Assembly (NCBI RefSeq): GCF_009734385.1
Contig: NZ_CP046452.1
Span: 2,294,001-2,358,000, forward strand
Reading direction: 5' to 3'
Origin: Corynebacterium kalinowskii
GTDB taxonomy: Bacteria; Actinomycetota; Actinomycetes; Mycobacteriales; Mycobacteriaceae
DNA length: 64,000 bases
Part shown: positions 34,501 to 42,096 of the stretch, in pieces
How the letters are laid out: every line of letters starts with the position of its first letter
Position numbering within the stretch: position 1 is the stretch's first letter
Notes under the pieces: generated by a model
Database searches by the model: none
The model's input: only the letters and a program-made list of their open reading frames with translations
Told to the model about the DNA's origin: nothing
Position numbers and translations under genes: made by a program

Positions 34501-36572
34501 AGCGCGTCGGTCATTGACCCGAAGAAGCTCTGCAACGCCTGCTGGCCCTCGAACGAGTTCACAAACCCGTTGACCATCTCGAGTACTTGATTCAGCGGGC
34601 CAATAGCACCCTGTCCAGATGCCGACGCGGCACCAAAGACACCGGAGAAGATACCGCCGATACTGCTAGCGGTCTGCCCCAAAGATTCCAGTGCAGACAT
34701 GCCATTCTGGATCCACTGATCGAACTGGCCGTTCTGCGTGGACTGGGTAAGGAAACTTCCGAACTTCTCCCCAGCCTCGCCGAGGTAGCTGCCCAATTGC
34801 GGAAGGTAGCTCGAACCAGCAGCACCGATATCCACGAGTGCCTGCGTGATTGGTGTCGCTGCCTGATTCAGCCCGGCAAATCCCAGACGGGAGTTCTCCA
34901 GCATCGAGCCCATTCCCTCGACAGTGGAATCAGAGCCCAACGCTTCAAGCGACTGACGCACGCCGCCATTGATCTCGGTTGCGATCCCAGACAGGCCGGT
35001 CTTGAGTACCGGGAGCTGAACATGAGCAAGCTGAGTGACGGAATCACCCAGGCCCTTGAAGAGGTTGTCCTGCACCGTCAGGCGCAGATCCTTCCACTCG
35101 TCACCGAGCTCCTGCATCGCGAGCACAAACGCCCGTGCATTCGGCGAGAGGTTTGCCATGGCGTCAGCGAACTTATCGACGCCACCTGCAGCCCCACCAC
35201 CAGCGGTCGCAAGGTTTTCCATCGCGTCAGCAAGCCGCTCCTGCGCCAACGCCACGGACTCGTGAGCATCAGCCAAAGAACGTTGTGCGTCCTCTTCCCG
35301 GCGCGCAGCCTGCTCGACTTTCTCCTTCGCCGCAACGACCTTTTCGGAGCCTTCTACCCCGGCGCGATTGGCCTCGTCGACGTCGCGGGCAAGCTCGTTG
35401 TTCTTCTCTCGGGTGTCCTCGAGGTTCTTCACAGCCTTTCGGTAAGCAAGGTCAGCCTCGGCGTGATCCAGGCCAGATGCCTTAGGGTCGGCCTTGGTTT
35501 CCATGAGGTTCTGCCGGGCCCGCGCGACAGCGAGGGTGGCTTCCTCTTCGTCCATGGCAGCGTCGCGGAGTTGCTGGTTCATGTCGCGGAGGTCTTCGAC
35601 AGCGTCCTTGCGGGCCTTGTTGAGATCTTCCTGCGTCTTCTTCGACGCCTTTTGGGCATCAGCTACGCTGCGCTCTGCGTCTGCTACTCGGCGCTGTGCC
35701 TGGACGATGCCACGCTCTGCATCCTCCACGCCGCGCTGAGCTGCCTTCATGGCCTTGGAGGTGTCAGCCCCGGCACCGCCAGCGGCCTGCCCCATAGAGC
35801 CGAACGCCTTGCCGATACCGGACAGGCCGATGCCTAGGGTTGCGATGCCAGCTGCCGCTGCACCCGCCGCAGAGGGCAGGATAAGAAGCGCGCCCGCCGC
35901 AGTCATAGCAGTAGAAGCCAGTGCTGCGAGCGGGCCCACTACTCCCATTGCGGCGACGCCAAGAATGCCGATGCCCGCTGCCTGAGCGCCCAGCATGGCC
36001 ACGCTGCCCGACGCCATTTGCGCAGAAGTACCGACAGCTGCGATTCCAGCTTGTGCAGTCGCAACGCTGGATGCGTCGAGTTGAAGGTCGATTTCAGCCT
36101 TACGGCGACGAGCTGCTGCCATGAGCTTTGCCTCAGCCGCCATCGTGTCGGCATCAGCATTGATTTCCGCGATTCGCCGCTTGTTCTCTGTTACCTGCAG
36201 TTTTGTTTCTGCCGCGAGAACATCAGCTTCTGCGTTGATACTTGCCGTACGCCTTTTAGAAGCAGCACTGTCCAGCTGAGTTTGAGCCTTGAGAGTATCC
36301 GCCTCGGCTCGGATTTCTGCACGTCGCTCCTTAGTAAGCGCTTCTATCTTGGTCGCTGCTGCAGCGGTGTCAGCGTCTACATCTACATCGACCGATGATT
36401 GAAGCTTGGAGAGCTCCGCATCTAGCTCCGCGCGAAACTTCTCCATCTCCGGCTCAATGTCGATGCCATAAGAGATCTTGATCTGAGCGAGCTCTGCCTC
36501 TGCGCGCTTCTTGAAATCCTTGAGATTTGGCCGAATCTGGATCGACGCGGTACCAGCTGAATACTCGGCCAT
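31593..36572 (-). CDS. Tape measure protein with two peptidoglycan-active domains
   Basis: 1659 residues. The first ~600 are long coiled coils with alanine/glutamate repeats. Hydrophobic segments follow near 180-240 and 830-1000. Two enzyme-like modules lie near the C-terminus. About 1190-1320 looks NlpC/P60-like (GQPYVLGGPFWGDCSQTVS, then NGHTAMTTPSGVAVEMGG). About 1440-1550 is a lytic-transglycosylase fold with WVRQIQSESSGNPGIAQQI and GLGQMIPTTWAAYRD. GEFVVREAAARY near the end is common in tape measures. It sets tail length and may open the cell wall at injection. Confidence 0.93.
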   Translation of the reverse strand: MAEYSAGTASIQIRPNLKDFKKRAEAELAQIKISYGIDIEPEMEKFRAELDAELSKLQSSVDVDVDADTAAAATKIEALTKERRAEIRAEADTLKAQTQLDSAASKRRTASINAEADVLAAETKLQVTENKRRIAEINADADTMAAEAKLMAAARRRKAEIDLQLDASSVATAQAGIAAVGTSAQMASGSVAMLGAQAAGIGILGVAAMGVVGPLAALASTAMTAAGALLILPSAAGAAAAGIATLGIGLSGIGKAFGSMGQAAGGAGADTSKAMKAAQRGVEDAERGIVQAQRRVADAERSVADAQKASKKTQEDLNKARKDAVEDLRDMNQQLRDAAMDEEEATLAVARARQNLMETKADPKASGLDHAEADLAYRKAVKNLEDTREKNNELARDVDEANRAGVEGSEKVVAAKEKVEQAARREEDAQRSLADAHESVALAQERLADAMENLATAGGGAAGGVDKFADAMANLSPNARAFVLAMQELGDEWKDLRLTVQDNLFKGLGDSVTQLAHVQLPVLKTGLSGIATEINGGVRQSLEALGSDSTVEGMGSMLENSRLGFAGLNQAATPITQALVDIGAAGSSYLPQLGSYLGEAGEKFGSFLTQSTQNGQFDQWIQNGMSALESLGQTASSIGGIFSGVFGAASASGQGAIGPLNQVLEMVNGFVNSFEGQQALQSFFGSMTDALSALSPILGTALQSIGSTIMPAISQFIQSAAPGTQSLIQGLADGLSALAPAMGPLGEAFGAILGAVAPLLEPLGALLTAVIQPIAQHITTIYTAIQPVVQLLAGQLMQVVQMLTPILGQIVGTLTDLMMQIITGLAPYLPMIVQAVMQVLEAVLPLVPILLDLVVNIITPLLPAVMALVPAVVSVVQVLANVVTAVMPVIQILAQLIGIVAQVLASVVGFVATVIAQFISLAAGVLVSVTNLMSSITSGFSNMIASVISAALQFQSDLIQRFNELWANASQSFSEGIGHVLRITGEIKDKILKVFDGAGDWLKNIGSSIMSGLLGGLKDKWNDVKEFFSNSVGSLRSPFSRRSEGSYEANALGSIKYFAGGGENHEPQFAPAGSYRVFGEEETGGELYIPLADDYRRGRAEALLAAGARYFGLEVIDPETGMPFAPGYQGDLGPKSATFFAEGGATIQEIDDFAMGVDGQPYVLGGPFWGDCSQTVSIVTRYAKFGEKLMQRAFSTVNEGQVLIDDWGFYPGLGDPGDLQVGWWDQGGGVNGHTAMTTPSGVAVEMGGYPSQGHFGGSGVGADDSQFTNHAHLPRDFFEEFVVPDMGDLGDMPGLTDPRTKASAQPLQDFRASDAADPMSYGTTETGPTSLSGIAGEFAKNFISGQVKGALDVFGISDEIPAVKAYKMWEKTQAELGRGGSRTSAVKDIATAKSGAGDALALDPTLPTKTVTGAQIVGFGEGFDDITAPAGDANIGHVWDPTQGAEQWRGMMAAAMDNQGYGGNPAELDAWVRQIQSESSGNPGIAQQIVDVNGTGEAAGVGLGQMIPTTWAAYRDPTLPDDRRDPWAMTNAMVRYGHQKYGDGLLDVIGHGHGYWAGGSVWGAGGPTDDAIPALLSNGEFVVREAAARYARPMLERINSQPGLARQIMQGSPVTAQAAGAGTSAEYHVHIQTNNLDEGMRRAEMYGRQRVGAIVGANR

Positions 36573-36584
36573 TGACTAGTCCTT

Positions 36585-37022
36585 TCACGACGAAAGACGA
36601 TCACCCAGCACCATTCGGAGCAAGGCATCGCCTTTAGATTTCAAGCGCCGCTTCTCAACGCGCTCAATTGCTTTCTCGGGACGCGGCTGCCCGCGAAAAG
36701 GTTGATCAGAATTGGTGACCGCGGCGAGAATCGCCTCGCAAAATTCAGCTATCGTCGCCAAGCTCTCATGCAGTGACGTCCACCCATGCAGCGGTGGACG
36801 TGGGTTCGGTTTCAGACTGTCGATCACCAGCTCTGCAAGCTCGTCATCGTCGGCAACCGCCGCCCAATACGCACTGCCTTGTGGCAGCATGTGGACGAGC
36901 TCGACAAGTGTTTCCCAGCTGCGATAGCCCAGGAAGAAGTCATCGAGGTCGATCTGCAAATAGTGGTGGAGGTCAAAGCGGATTTGACGTCCAGCACGAT
37001 TGATCAGATCGACAACATAGGA
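36585..37022 (-). CDS. Tail assembly chaperone, frameshift-made C-terminal part (T)
   Basis: This frame has no good start of its own; the first possible TTG is at 36959. It is entered by a -1 shift at GGGTTTT (37022-37028) inside the upstream chaperone gene. The shift adds 145 residues to 130 of the first product, giving a ~275-residue G-T fusion. The added part includes FDLHHYLQIDLDDFFLGYRS. G and GT proteins wrap the tape measure before tail tube assembly. Its position between tube and tape measure genes is canonical. Confidence 0.85.
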   Translation of the reverse strand, partial: SYVVDLINRAGRQIRFDLHHYLQIDLDDFFLGYRSWETLVELVHMLPQGSAYWAAVADDDELAELVIDSLKPNPRPPLHGWTSLHESLATIAEFCEAILAAVTNSDQPFRGQPRPEKAIERVEKRRLKSKGDALLRMVLGDRLSS

Positions 37023-37411
37023 AAACCCCCGACAGCGTCGTCCACTCCGATGCCGTAGAAGTGCTCGAAGAGCGCCTGGACAACACCCAAGGTGATCAGT
37101 TCGGCATCATCACCCATGTCGTTCATACAGATCAGGAAGCGCGTGAAATCGTCCTTGAAGAACACCCGCAGGCAGGTGATGGTGTCCTGGCGCTGCGCCG
37201 CCTGCGCGAGCGTCAATCGGTCAGAGAAGACAGGCTTCTCAATGCTGATCTCCGGAGTGAAGCCATAGTCTTCGCCCAGCACGAACGGCTCATCCGTGAC
37301 CGAGCTGGTCTGCTTCTTTCCGGTCTTCTTCGCGAGTTTCTTCGCGCGGCCGAGGAACTCCTCGAACTGGTCTGTGGTCTCGATCTTCTTGGTCATGGCA
37401 GGTCCTTTCAA
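37004..37411 (-). CDS. Tail assembly chaperone (G)
   Basis: 135 residues, lysine-rich N-terminal half (EEFLGRAKKLAKKTGKKQ) and a helical C-terminal half (FFKDDFTRFLICMNDMGDDA). Lies between tail tube and tape measure genes. The final codons GGG GGT TTT CCT contain the -1 slippery heptamer from which the T frame is reached. Confidence 0.87.
   Translation of the reverse strand: MKGPAMTKKIETTDQFEEFLGRAKKLAKKTGKKQTSSVTDEPFVLGEDYGFTPEISIEKPVFSDRLTLAQAAQRQDTITCLRVFFKDDFTRFLICMNDMGDDAELITLGVVQALFEHFYGIGVDDAVGGFPMLSI
37022..37028 (-). promoter_or_regulatory. -1 ribosomal frameshift site GGGTTTT
   Basis: In the zero frame the ribosome reads GGG GGT TTT. The heptamer G-GGT-TTT is a canonical X-XXY-YYZ site. 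Slipping one base back leads into an open frame that continues through 36585. The zero frame stops 16 nt later at TGA (37006-37004). Confidence 0.82.
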
Positions 37412-37498
37412 GACTTAAGGAGGCAGGTCAAAAACAAAGCTGGGGTGGGCCGGAGGCGACCTGCCAAGAACTCCCCCGGCCCGGCGCGCTGGTGTGCG

Positions 37499-38446
37499 CT
37501 AGTTGATTGCGATGGCGGTGTCTCCGCCGGTGAGGGCGTTGCCGTTGGCGGAGACGTTGGTGGCGTCAGAGAGGGTGAATGGGCCACCTGCGGAGCCCTG
37601 GGCGGTGGCGGTGGACTGTGCTGCTGCGAGAGCAGATGTCACGGCTGCGCCGTCGGCGTTGTAAGGGATCGGCGCGGTGGTCTTGCCGTCGACGGTCAGG
37701 GTCCAGGTGCCGCCGGTCGTGCCGGCGGGGAGGGTCACGGTCTTGGTGGCTTGTCCGGAACCGCCGGTGAGGGTGATCCCCATTGCCTCGGCCATTTCCT
37801 TGGTGAATCCCGTGCCTGCGATACCGAAGCCGAACAGGGACTCGTAGGTAGGGTCGTCCTTTGCAGTGAAGGTCATTGGCCAGGTGAGCACGTTGGAATC
37901 AGAGAGGGACTGCTTGCCCTTCTTTTCCATGGAGGTCTTCGGGTAGTACCACAGTGGGTAGATTTCCTTGCCCGGCTCACCGTCGTAGCCGATGAGCAGC
38001 GTGGACCATTCTGGGATCTTCGAAGATCGGCGCTTCTTAGCGAAGAATCGACCTGGCTCGGCAATCATGTCGGTGCGGTCGAGGTCGTAGTAGGCCTCCA
38101 TGGTGCGCAGGCGGGTTTCCTGCGCGGTGAAGTCGATGGAGAACGACTCGTCGGTGATGAAGTCGCGGCGCCGGCCACGGGAACCGTAGCCTTCTGGGCC
38201 TTCCACCTTCATGTCCGGCGCAAGATCGACGCCGGCCTTCTTCTCAATTTCGCCGAAGGTGAACCACTCTGGTGGGAGCTGCTTGAGCTGGCCATCGGAA
38301 GCGATGATGTCGTCAAGCTCAAGGTGATTGCCGTCGTAGGGCTTCATCAGCACAGCGACGTTCAGTGCTGCGAGCAGCAGGGAATCGTTCTTGTCTTTGA
38401 GGGTGTAGAAGTCGGTCGGGGAAAGCTGCGGAGTTGGAGAAGTCAT
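37499..38446 (-). CDS. Major tail (tube) protein with C-terminal Ig-like extension
   Basis: 315 residues from ATG 38446 (site AAAGGAAAC). The first ~210 residues fit a siphovirus tube protein (DNSLLLAALNVAVLMKPYDG, FDITDESF-type strands, STLLIGYDGEPGKEIYPLWY). The last ~80, from TVTLPAGTTGGTWTLTVDGK to the end, look like an added Ig-like decoration domain rich in Ala, Gly and Thr. About 300 residues is long for the family because of this addition. Confidence 0.83.
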   Translation of the reverse strand: MTSPTPQLSPTDFYTLKDKNDSLLLAALNVAVLMKPYDGNHLELDDIIASDGQLKQLPPEWFTFGEIEKKAGVDLAPDMKVEGPEGYGSRGRRRDFITDESFSIDFTAQETRLRTMEAYYDLDRTDMIAEPGRFFAKKRRSSKIPEWSTLLIGYDGEPGKEIYPLWYYPKTSMEKKGKQSLSDSNVLTWPMTFTAKDDPTYESLFGFGIAGTGFTKEMAEAMGITLTGGSGQATKTVTLPAGTTGGTWTLTVDGKTTAPIPYNADGAAVTSALAAAQSTATAQGSAGGPFTLSDATNVSANGNALTGGDTAIAIN

Positions 38447-38484
38447 GAGCTTGTTTCCTTTTCTCCCGCCAGGAGCGGGCATAG

Positions 38485-38513
38485 AAAAGACCCCGCCAAT
38501 AACCAGCGAGGTC
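38485..38513 (-). terminator. Intrinsic terminator between head-joining and tail tube genes
   Basis: On the minus strand GACCTCGC/GCGGGGTC with a TGGTTATTG loop is followed by TTTTC. The tube gene begins 39 bp further with its own ribosome site, so it may have its own promoter. Confidence 0.7.
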
Positions 38514-38532
38514 ATGAGTTATTTGTGGTGCC

Positions 38533-38964
38533 CTAGCGTGGGCGTCGAATGTCCATGCGGAAATCCGCCTGGACGCGGCGATGCTCTGGGTCTACCCATT
38601 TCGGCATCACCGGAGACTTGATCTCCTCGATCGCGGCAAGCCGAACTGGCCCCATGTCTGCTCGCCCTTCCAAGGAGCACAGCCACGCGGCCAAGTAGTT
38701 GAGCAGCTGCCACGCTTCCCGGCGCGTGCGGTACACCACGGCGAGCTCAATGAAGCTGGCGTCGACTTGGTGATCGGTGGTGCCGGATCCGGTGGTTTTA
38801 CGGATGGTGATGATCGGGCGATCTTGAATGGTGAACTCGTAATCCTGCGGGAGCTCGGTCACGACCACTGGTGTGGGGTCGATCTCGACGGCCTTTTTCT
38901 CGAAGAGATCGCAGAGGATGTCTTCGATGTCTGGCCGTGGTGTGACGTCGGTCGGCAGTTTCAT
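38533..38964 (-). CDS. Tail terminator-like protein
   Basis: 143 residues. Starts MKLPTDVTPRPDIEDILCDL with EFTIQDRPIITIRKTTGSGT and a C-terminal helical part (TRREAWQLLNYLAAWLCSL). Its size, alternation of helix and strands, and place just before the tube gene fit the tail-completion protein. Family assignment is by position. Confidence 0.68.
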   Translation of the reverse strand: MKLPTDVTPRPDIEDILCDLFEKKAVEIDPTPVVVTELPQDYEFTIQDRPIITIRKTTGSGTTDHQVDASFIELAVVYRTRREAWQLLNYLAAWLCSLEGRADMGPVRLAAIEEIKSPVMPKWVDPEHRRVQADFRMDIRRPR

Positions 38965-38972
38965 TGGGGCTC

Positions 38973-39302
38973 CTAGATGGACAGGGCTTGCAGGACCTGG
39001 CGGAGGAGGTGATTGCCAGGGATCTGTTTTCCGTTCTTGGCGGTGTAACCGAATTCAAACGCGGCAGCATACGGTGCGACGACGCGCAGGGTCGCTGTGT
39101 AACGCGGTTTAGCTTTTCCTTGGTAGGGCTTGGTGATGTCTACGTCGACGGCGGCAGAGGCAACCAGCAAGCCGGAGTCTTCCGGCGCCATCGCTTCGAA
39201 GAGCTCTATGGCTTTATGCCCTGCTTCGTGCATCAGGGCTTCGGCGTCGGGGCCTTGCAGCCAGTCCGCCCACCATCCTTCTTCCCACTTCAGCTCCTCC
39301 AC
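38973..39302 (-). CDS. HK97 gp10-like head-tail joining protein
   Basis: 109 residues. EALMHEAGHKAIELFEAMAP, then VDVDITKPYQG and YAAAFEFGYTAKNGKQIPGN are typical of the gp10/neck protein family, in which a helix precedes strands ending with A-x-x-x-E-F/Y-G. Stop overlaps nothing; its start overlaps the next upstream stop by 1 bp. Confidence 0.7.
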   Translation of the reverse strand: MEELKWEEGWWADWLQGPDAEALMHEAGHKAIELFEAMAPEDSGLLVASAAVDVDITKPYQGKAKPRYTATLRVVAPYAAAFEFGYTAKNGKQIPGNHLLRQVLQALSI

Positions 39303-39616
39303 TAGGTGATCTCCTCACAGATCACGGCCGTGCCCATGATGATCGACTCCCGTCGTGGGTGTTCCCACGGCTGAATGTCTTTGACCCGGAGTTCGCGGCC
39401 AAGGACTTTGAGGGTGTCACCGCGCCGAATGTCGGGAGAGCGGCGCTTGAAGTAGACCGTAGGAGATGTGACCAGCACACTCTTGTGGTCTAGATCCTCG
39501 GTTGCTCCGGCCCATGCCACGCGAGCGCCTGGCTCACTGTGGCTGACTGTTTGCCCGAGCGGGTCACCATGACGGTCTTTACCGCCTGTGAGTCGTTCGA
39601 CGATGACGGTGGCCAC
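39302..39616 (-). CDS. Head-tail stopper-like protein
   Basis: 104 residues, strand-rich (KSVLVTSPTVYFKRRSPDI, GDTLKVLGRELRVKDIQPWE). This SH3-like pattern with a D-I-R-x-G-D-x-L turn is seen in phage head-closure proteins. It sits between adaptor and gp10-like genes, as expected for a stopper. Confidence 0.7.
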   Translation of the reverse strand: MATVIVERLTGGKDRHGDPLGQTVSHSEPGARVAWAGATEDLDHKSVLVTSPTVYFKRRSPDIRRGDTLKVLGRELRVKDIQPWEHPRRESIIMGTAVICEEIT

Positions 39617-39619
39617 GAA

Positions 39620-40006
39620 TTACCACCCTTCAGCAGAAATGCACTTGAAGTCGTCTGCTCCCGAATCCAGGGCCGCCTCGATCATCTCCCGCTCCTGGCC
39701 GGTGATGAAGAGGTTTCCCTCCGAATTTCGGAAGTGCAACGATGTCGAAAACGGCCCAGCAGCATCGGTGATCTGGTCAGCTCCATCGGAGACATCAGCG
39801 ATCAACGCGCGACGCGCCATTGCACACACCACGATCTTCAGCACGTCGGCGAGTTTCCCGGTTACGACCTCCGGGATCGAGGGAAACGTCACCGACAGCC
39901 ATGTACTCGCGTCATCGAGCAACGCCGTGGCCATCTCATCGCTGAGGTCAGCTGGATACTGCCGCCACCGCGTCCTGAGGTCATCGGCCGTTGCGTATCC
40001 AGCCAT
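39620..40006 (-). CDS. Head-tail adaptor (gp6/gp15-like)
   Basis: 128 residues. GYATADDLRTRWRQYPADLS, then ATALLDDASTWLSVTFPSIP and LKIVVCAMARRALIADVSDG form the helical bundle typical of phage adaptor proteins in actinophages. It follows the capsid gene by 4 bp. Confidence 0.78.
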   Translation of the reverse strand: MAGYATADDLRTRWRQYPADLSDEMATALLDDASTWLSVTFPSIPEVVTGKLADVLKIVVCAMARRALIADVSDGADQITDAAGPFSTSLHFRNSEGNLFITGQEREMIEAALDSGADDFKCISAEGW

Positions 40007-40010
40007 GGGC

Positions 40011-40916
40011 TTACGCCGCGATGTTCTGAATACGGATCATGGCCAGCGGATCAGTGACCACATGAGCCATGAGTGCGCGGGTCTTCGTCCACGTGGTGTC
40101 ATGATCCTCATCGCGGTAGGTGGTCGACTGGATCGGAGACTCAACACCCATGGTGCCCACGGCACCGGAGGCGATCAGCAAGCCCTCACCCGGCGCGAGC
40201 AGAGGGGTGTCGAGGATCTCGATGCCCTTTGATGCTGCAAAGCTGGCGGCCTGGCCGTCATCGTCGAAGGCGGTGTCGAACTGGAAGCGATCGTCGGTGT
40301 TGAGCAACAGCAGGTCGTAGTTGTAGCCCATGAGCGTCTTCTTGCCCTCGGCGAGGGCCTTGTTGATGTCGGCTCGGATGGACTTCTCAGCGGTCTGTGC
40401 GGACTTCGCGGTCTTGTTGATCGTCGCCCAGCCACCGGACTGGACCTTGACGATATCCGAGTCGAACTCGGTGAGCGCTGCGGTCAGCGTCTCGAGGCCG
40501 AGAGCGTCGATGTCGTAGACCATGGTGTTGGCGACACGCTGCGCGCGGCGCTGCATGGTAGCCATGTCATTGCGCATCTGGGCTTCGTCGGTCATGCCGA
40601 ACTTGCCACCGATCTTCTTGGTTCGCTTGACCTTCGGCTCACCATCGGAGGCGTCCACGATTGGGTAAGCGCCGCCAGGGGCGATAATTCCCATGTGGTC
40701 GTCGGCCAGCGCGCTGTTCTTGGTGACAACGTCGAACAGAATCGCGCCACCTTCTGCGGAGTCGTGCGCGAAAATGCGGTCGGTGAACAAGCCGAGCGCC
40801 GTGATATCGGCGATGTAGCGGGCGATGCGCTTAGGCTGCTTGAGCATCAAGGAGACCGTGATGCCACCGTCTGAGACCTTTGGTGCTTCGCCTGGGAAAA
40901 AGCCAGAGTTAAGCAT
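40011..40916 (-). CDS. Major capsid protein
   Basis: 301 residues, no maturation protease nearby. The protein has an N-arm, an HK97-like core (RTKKIGGKFGMTDEAQMRND, AQRVANTMVYDIDALGLETL) and ends with ADAGE-type strands TWTKTRALMAHVVTDPLAMI. Order scaffold, cement-like protein, capsid is standard for the SPP1/HK97-like head. Confidence 0.87.
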   Translation of the reverse strand: MLNSGFFPGEAPKVSDGGITVSLMLKQPKRIARYIADITALGLFTDRIFAHDSAEGGAILFDVVTKNSALADDHMGIIAPGGAYPIVDASDGEPKVKRTKKIGGKFGMTDEAQMRNDMATMQRRAQRVANTMVYDIDALGLETLTAALTEFDSDIVKVQSGGWATINKTAKSAQTAEKSIRADINKALAEGKKTLMGYNYDLLLLNTDDRFQFDTAFDDDGQAASFAASKGIEILDTPLLAPGEGLLIASGAVGTMGVESPIQSTTYRDEDHDTTWTKTRALMAHVVTDPLAMIRIQNIAA

Positions 40917-40932
40917 GTTTTAGTGTCCTTTC

Positions 40933-41301
40933 TTAGGTCAGTGCCACGGTGACTGGGTTGCCAGCCGTGCCCTTGGTGAGTGCGATGCCAGCCACCGGGC
41001 CGGTCGCTGCAGTTACTGCCTTACCGCCGGATGCAGTGGAGACGTTGGCTCCGGCGTTGATAGCAGCGGATGCCGTGACGTCAACGATGTGTCCGCTGCG
41101 GTAGACCATGACGTGTTCACCTGCAGGGCAGTCGTGAGCAGCGACGCCGAATGGCACTACGCCAGCATCAGCGACGCCGGCGACGGGGTTCCGGCCGTCC
41201 ATCTCGCCGGTGATGACGACGAACTGGCCGGCAACGAGATCAGCTGCTGCCTTGATGGTGACCTGATCCGCGGGGTTGTAGTGAACCTTGGTGATGTTCA
41301 T
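40933..41301 (-). CDS. Capsid cement-like protein (DUF2190 type)
   Basis: 122 residues rich in small residues. VTIKAAADLVAGQFVVITGE, PFGVAAHDCPAGEHVMVYRSG and INAGANVSTASGGKAVTAAT are the pattern of the DUF2190 family, often annotated as capsid decoration. It lies 16 bp upstream of the capsid gene and 16 bp after scaffold. Confidence 0.8.
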   Translation of the reverse strand: MNITKVHYNPADQVTIKAAADLVAGQFVVITGEMDGRNPVAGVADAGVVPFGVAAHDCPAGEHVMVYRSGHIVDVTASAAINAGANVSTASGGKAVTAATGPVAGIALTKGTAGNPVTVALT

Positions 41302-41316
41302 GAATGATCCTTATCT

Positions 41317-41898
41317 CTAGTTCTTGCGGAGTGGCTTAGGCGTCCACCCGGCTGGGTACGTGTCGTCCGGAATGTCCTGACGCTGACCAGTCCCTGGGAT
41401 GAATCCCTCGTGTGGACGCTGCGATGGTGGTGGGGTTGGAGCTGACTGGCTAGCGCCGTACAGCTCCTGAATGCGCTTGGCGCGCTCTTCCATTTCCTCT
41501 GCCGTACCCGTGCCCAGAAGCGCGATATCTTCTGCCTTGATGCCATAGGCAGTGGCAAGCGTCAGCTGAGTATTCGCGGCCTGAAGGCGGGCGTTTTCCT
41601 CCGCGAGCTTGGTCTGAGCTTCGGTAGCGCGCTGCAGCTCCGTCTTCTGGGACTCTTCGAACTCATCCCATTTCTGGGCGCGTTCCTTAAGCTCCTTCGA
41701 CTCAACACGGCGCTGTGCGTTTTCCTTACGCAGCTTCTCAATCACCGCGTCCTTGTCCTCAGCGGACAAGCCCTTGTGATCTTCCGGCTGCGTCGCCTGC
41801 TGTTCACCTGGAACCTGCGGCGTCTGCACTGGAGTCTGCTGCGCTTGCTCTTGCCCTGGCTGCTCTACTGGGATTTGGTCGGTGGCGGGAGTAGACAT
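41317..41898 (-). CDS. Capsid scaffolding protein
   Basis: 193 residues from ATG 41898 with a strong AGGAGGTC site. A proline/glutamine-rich head is followed by a long coiled coil (DKDAVIEKLRKENAQRRVES, RATEAQTKLAEENARLQAAN) and a basic tail, the standard scaffold design. First gene after a ~200-bp gene-free stretch with two hairpins and a tRNA-like fold. Confidence 0.85.
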   Translation of the reverse strand: MSTPATDQIPVEQPGQEQAQQTPVQTPQVPGEQQATQPEDHKGLSAEDKDAVIEKLRKENAQRRVESKELKERAQKWDEFEESQKTELQRATEAQTKLAEENARLQAANTQLTLATAYGIKAEDIALLGTGTAEEMEERAKRIQELYGASQSAPTPPPSQRPHEGFIPGTGQRQDIPDDTYPAGWTPKPLRKN

Positions 41899-41934
41899 TG
41901 TTGACCTCCTGGGTCTGCTGTCGTGGATATGGAT

Positions 41935-41963
41935 AAACCCCGCCACCAGCCTGGGTGCGGGGT
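41935..41963 (-). terminator. Hairpin upstream of the scaffold gene
   Basis: On the minus strand ACCCCGCACC and GGTGGCGGGGT pair around CAGGCT, followed by TTATCC. It lies 36 bp before the scaffold start, so it might act as an attenuator rather than a full terminator. Confidence 0.6.
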
Positions 41964-41967
41964 CAGC

Positions 41968-42036
41968 GGAAAGCAGAGGAATCGAACCTCAACGAATCAG
42001 GTGGTAAAACCTGGCCCACCGTGGGCGTTGCTTTCC
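41968..42036 (-). ncRNA. tRNA-like RNA in the head-gene leader
   Basis: On the minus strand, 69 nt fold as a near-complete cloverleaf. Acceptor GGAAAGC pairs with GCTTTCC (8 bp counting the next A-T). The D-arm is GCCC/GGGC with a short loop containing GG, the anticodon-like arm is CAGGT/ACCTG with loop TTTACC, and the T-arm is GAGG-TTCGATT-CCTC. The six-base anticodon loop and short D-loop make a normal decoding role doubtful. It lies between the immunity-like gene and scaffold. Confidence 0.55.
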
Positions 42037-42046
42037 ATGGAAATGA

Positions 42047-42085
42047 CGAAACCCGGCGCGACCTGTTGGTCGGTGCCGGGTTTCG
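42047..42085 (-). terminator. Long hairpin after the immunity-like gene
   Basis: CGAAACCCGGC and GCCGGGTTTCG form a perfect 11-bp outer stem, with a smaller inner pairing (CGACC/GGTCG). It follows the stop at 42097 by 12 bp on the minus strand. No long T-run follows, so termination may be partial. Confidence 0.65.
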
Positions 42086-42096
42086 GTGGAATGTCT

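Noticed and set aside
34587..35837. A 416-codon plus-strand frame over the tape measure gene
   Set aside because: Antisense to the coiled-coil part of the tape measure; composition follows from the complementary alanine/glutamate codons.
37061..38536. A 491-codon plus-strand frame over the tail tube gene
   Set aside because: It is antisense to a well-supported tail gene and has a glycine/valine-rich shadow composition with no family features.
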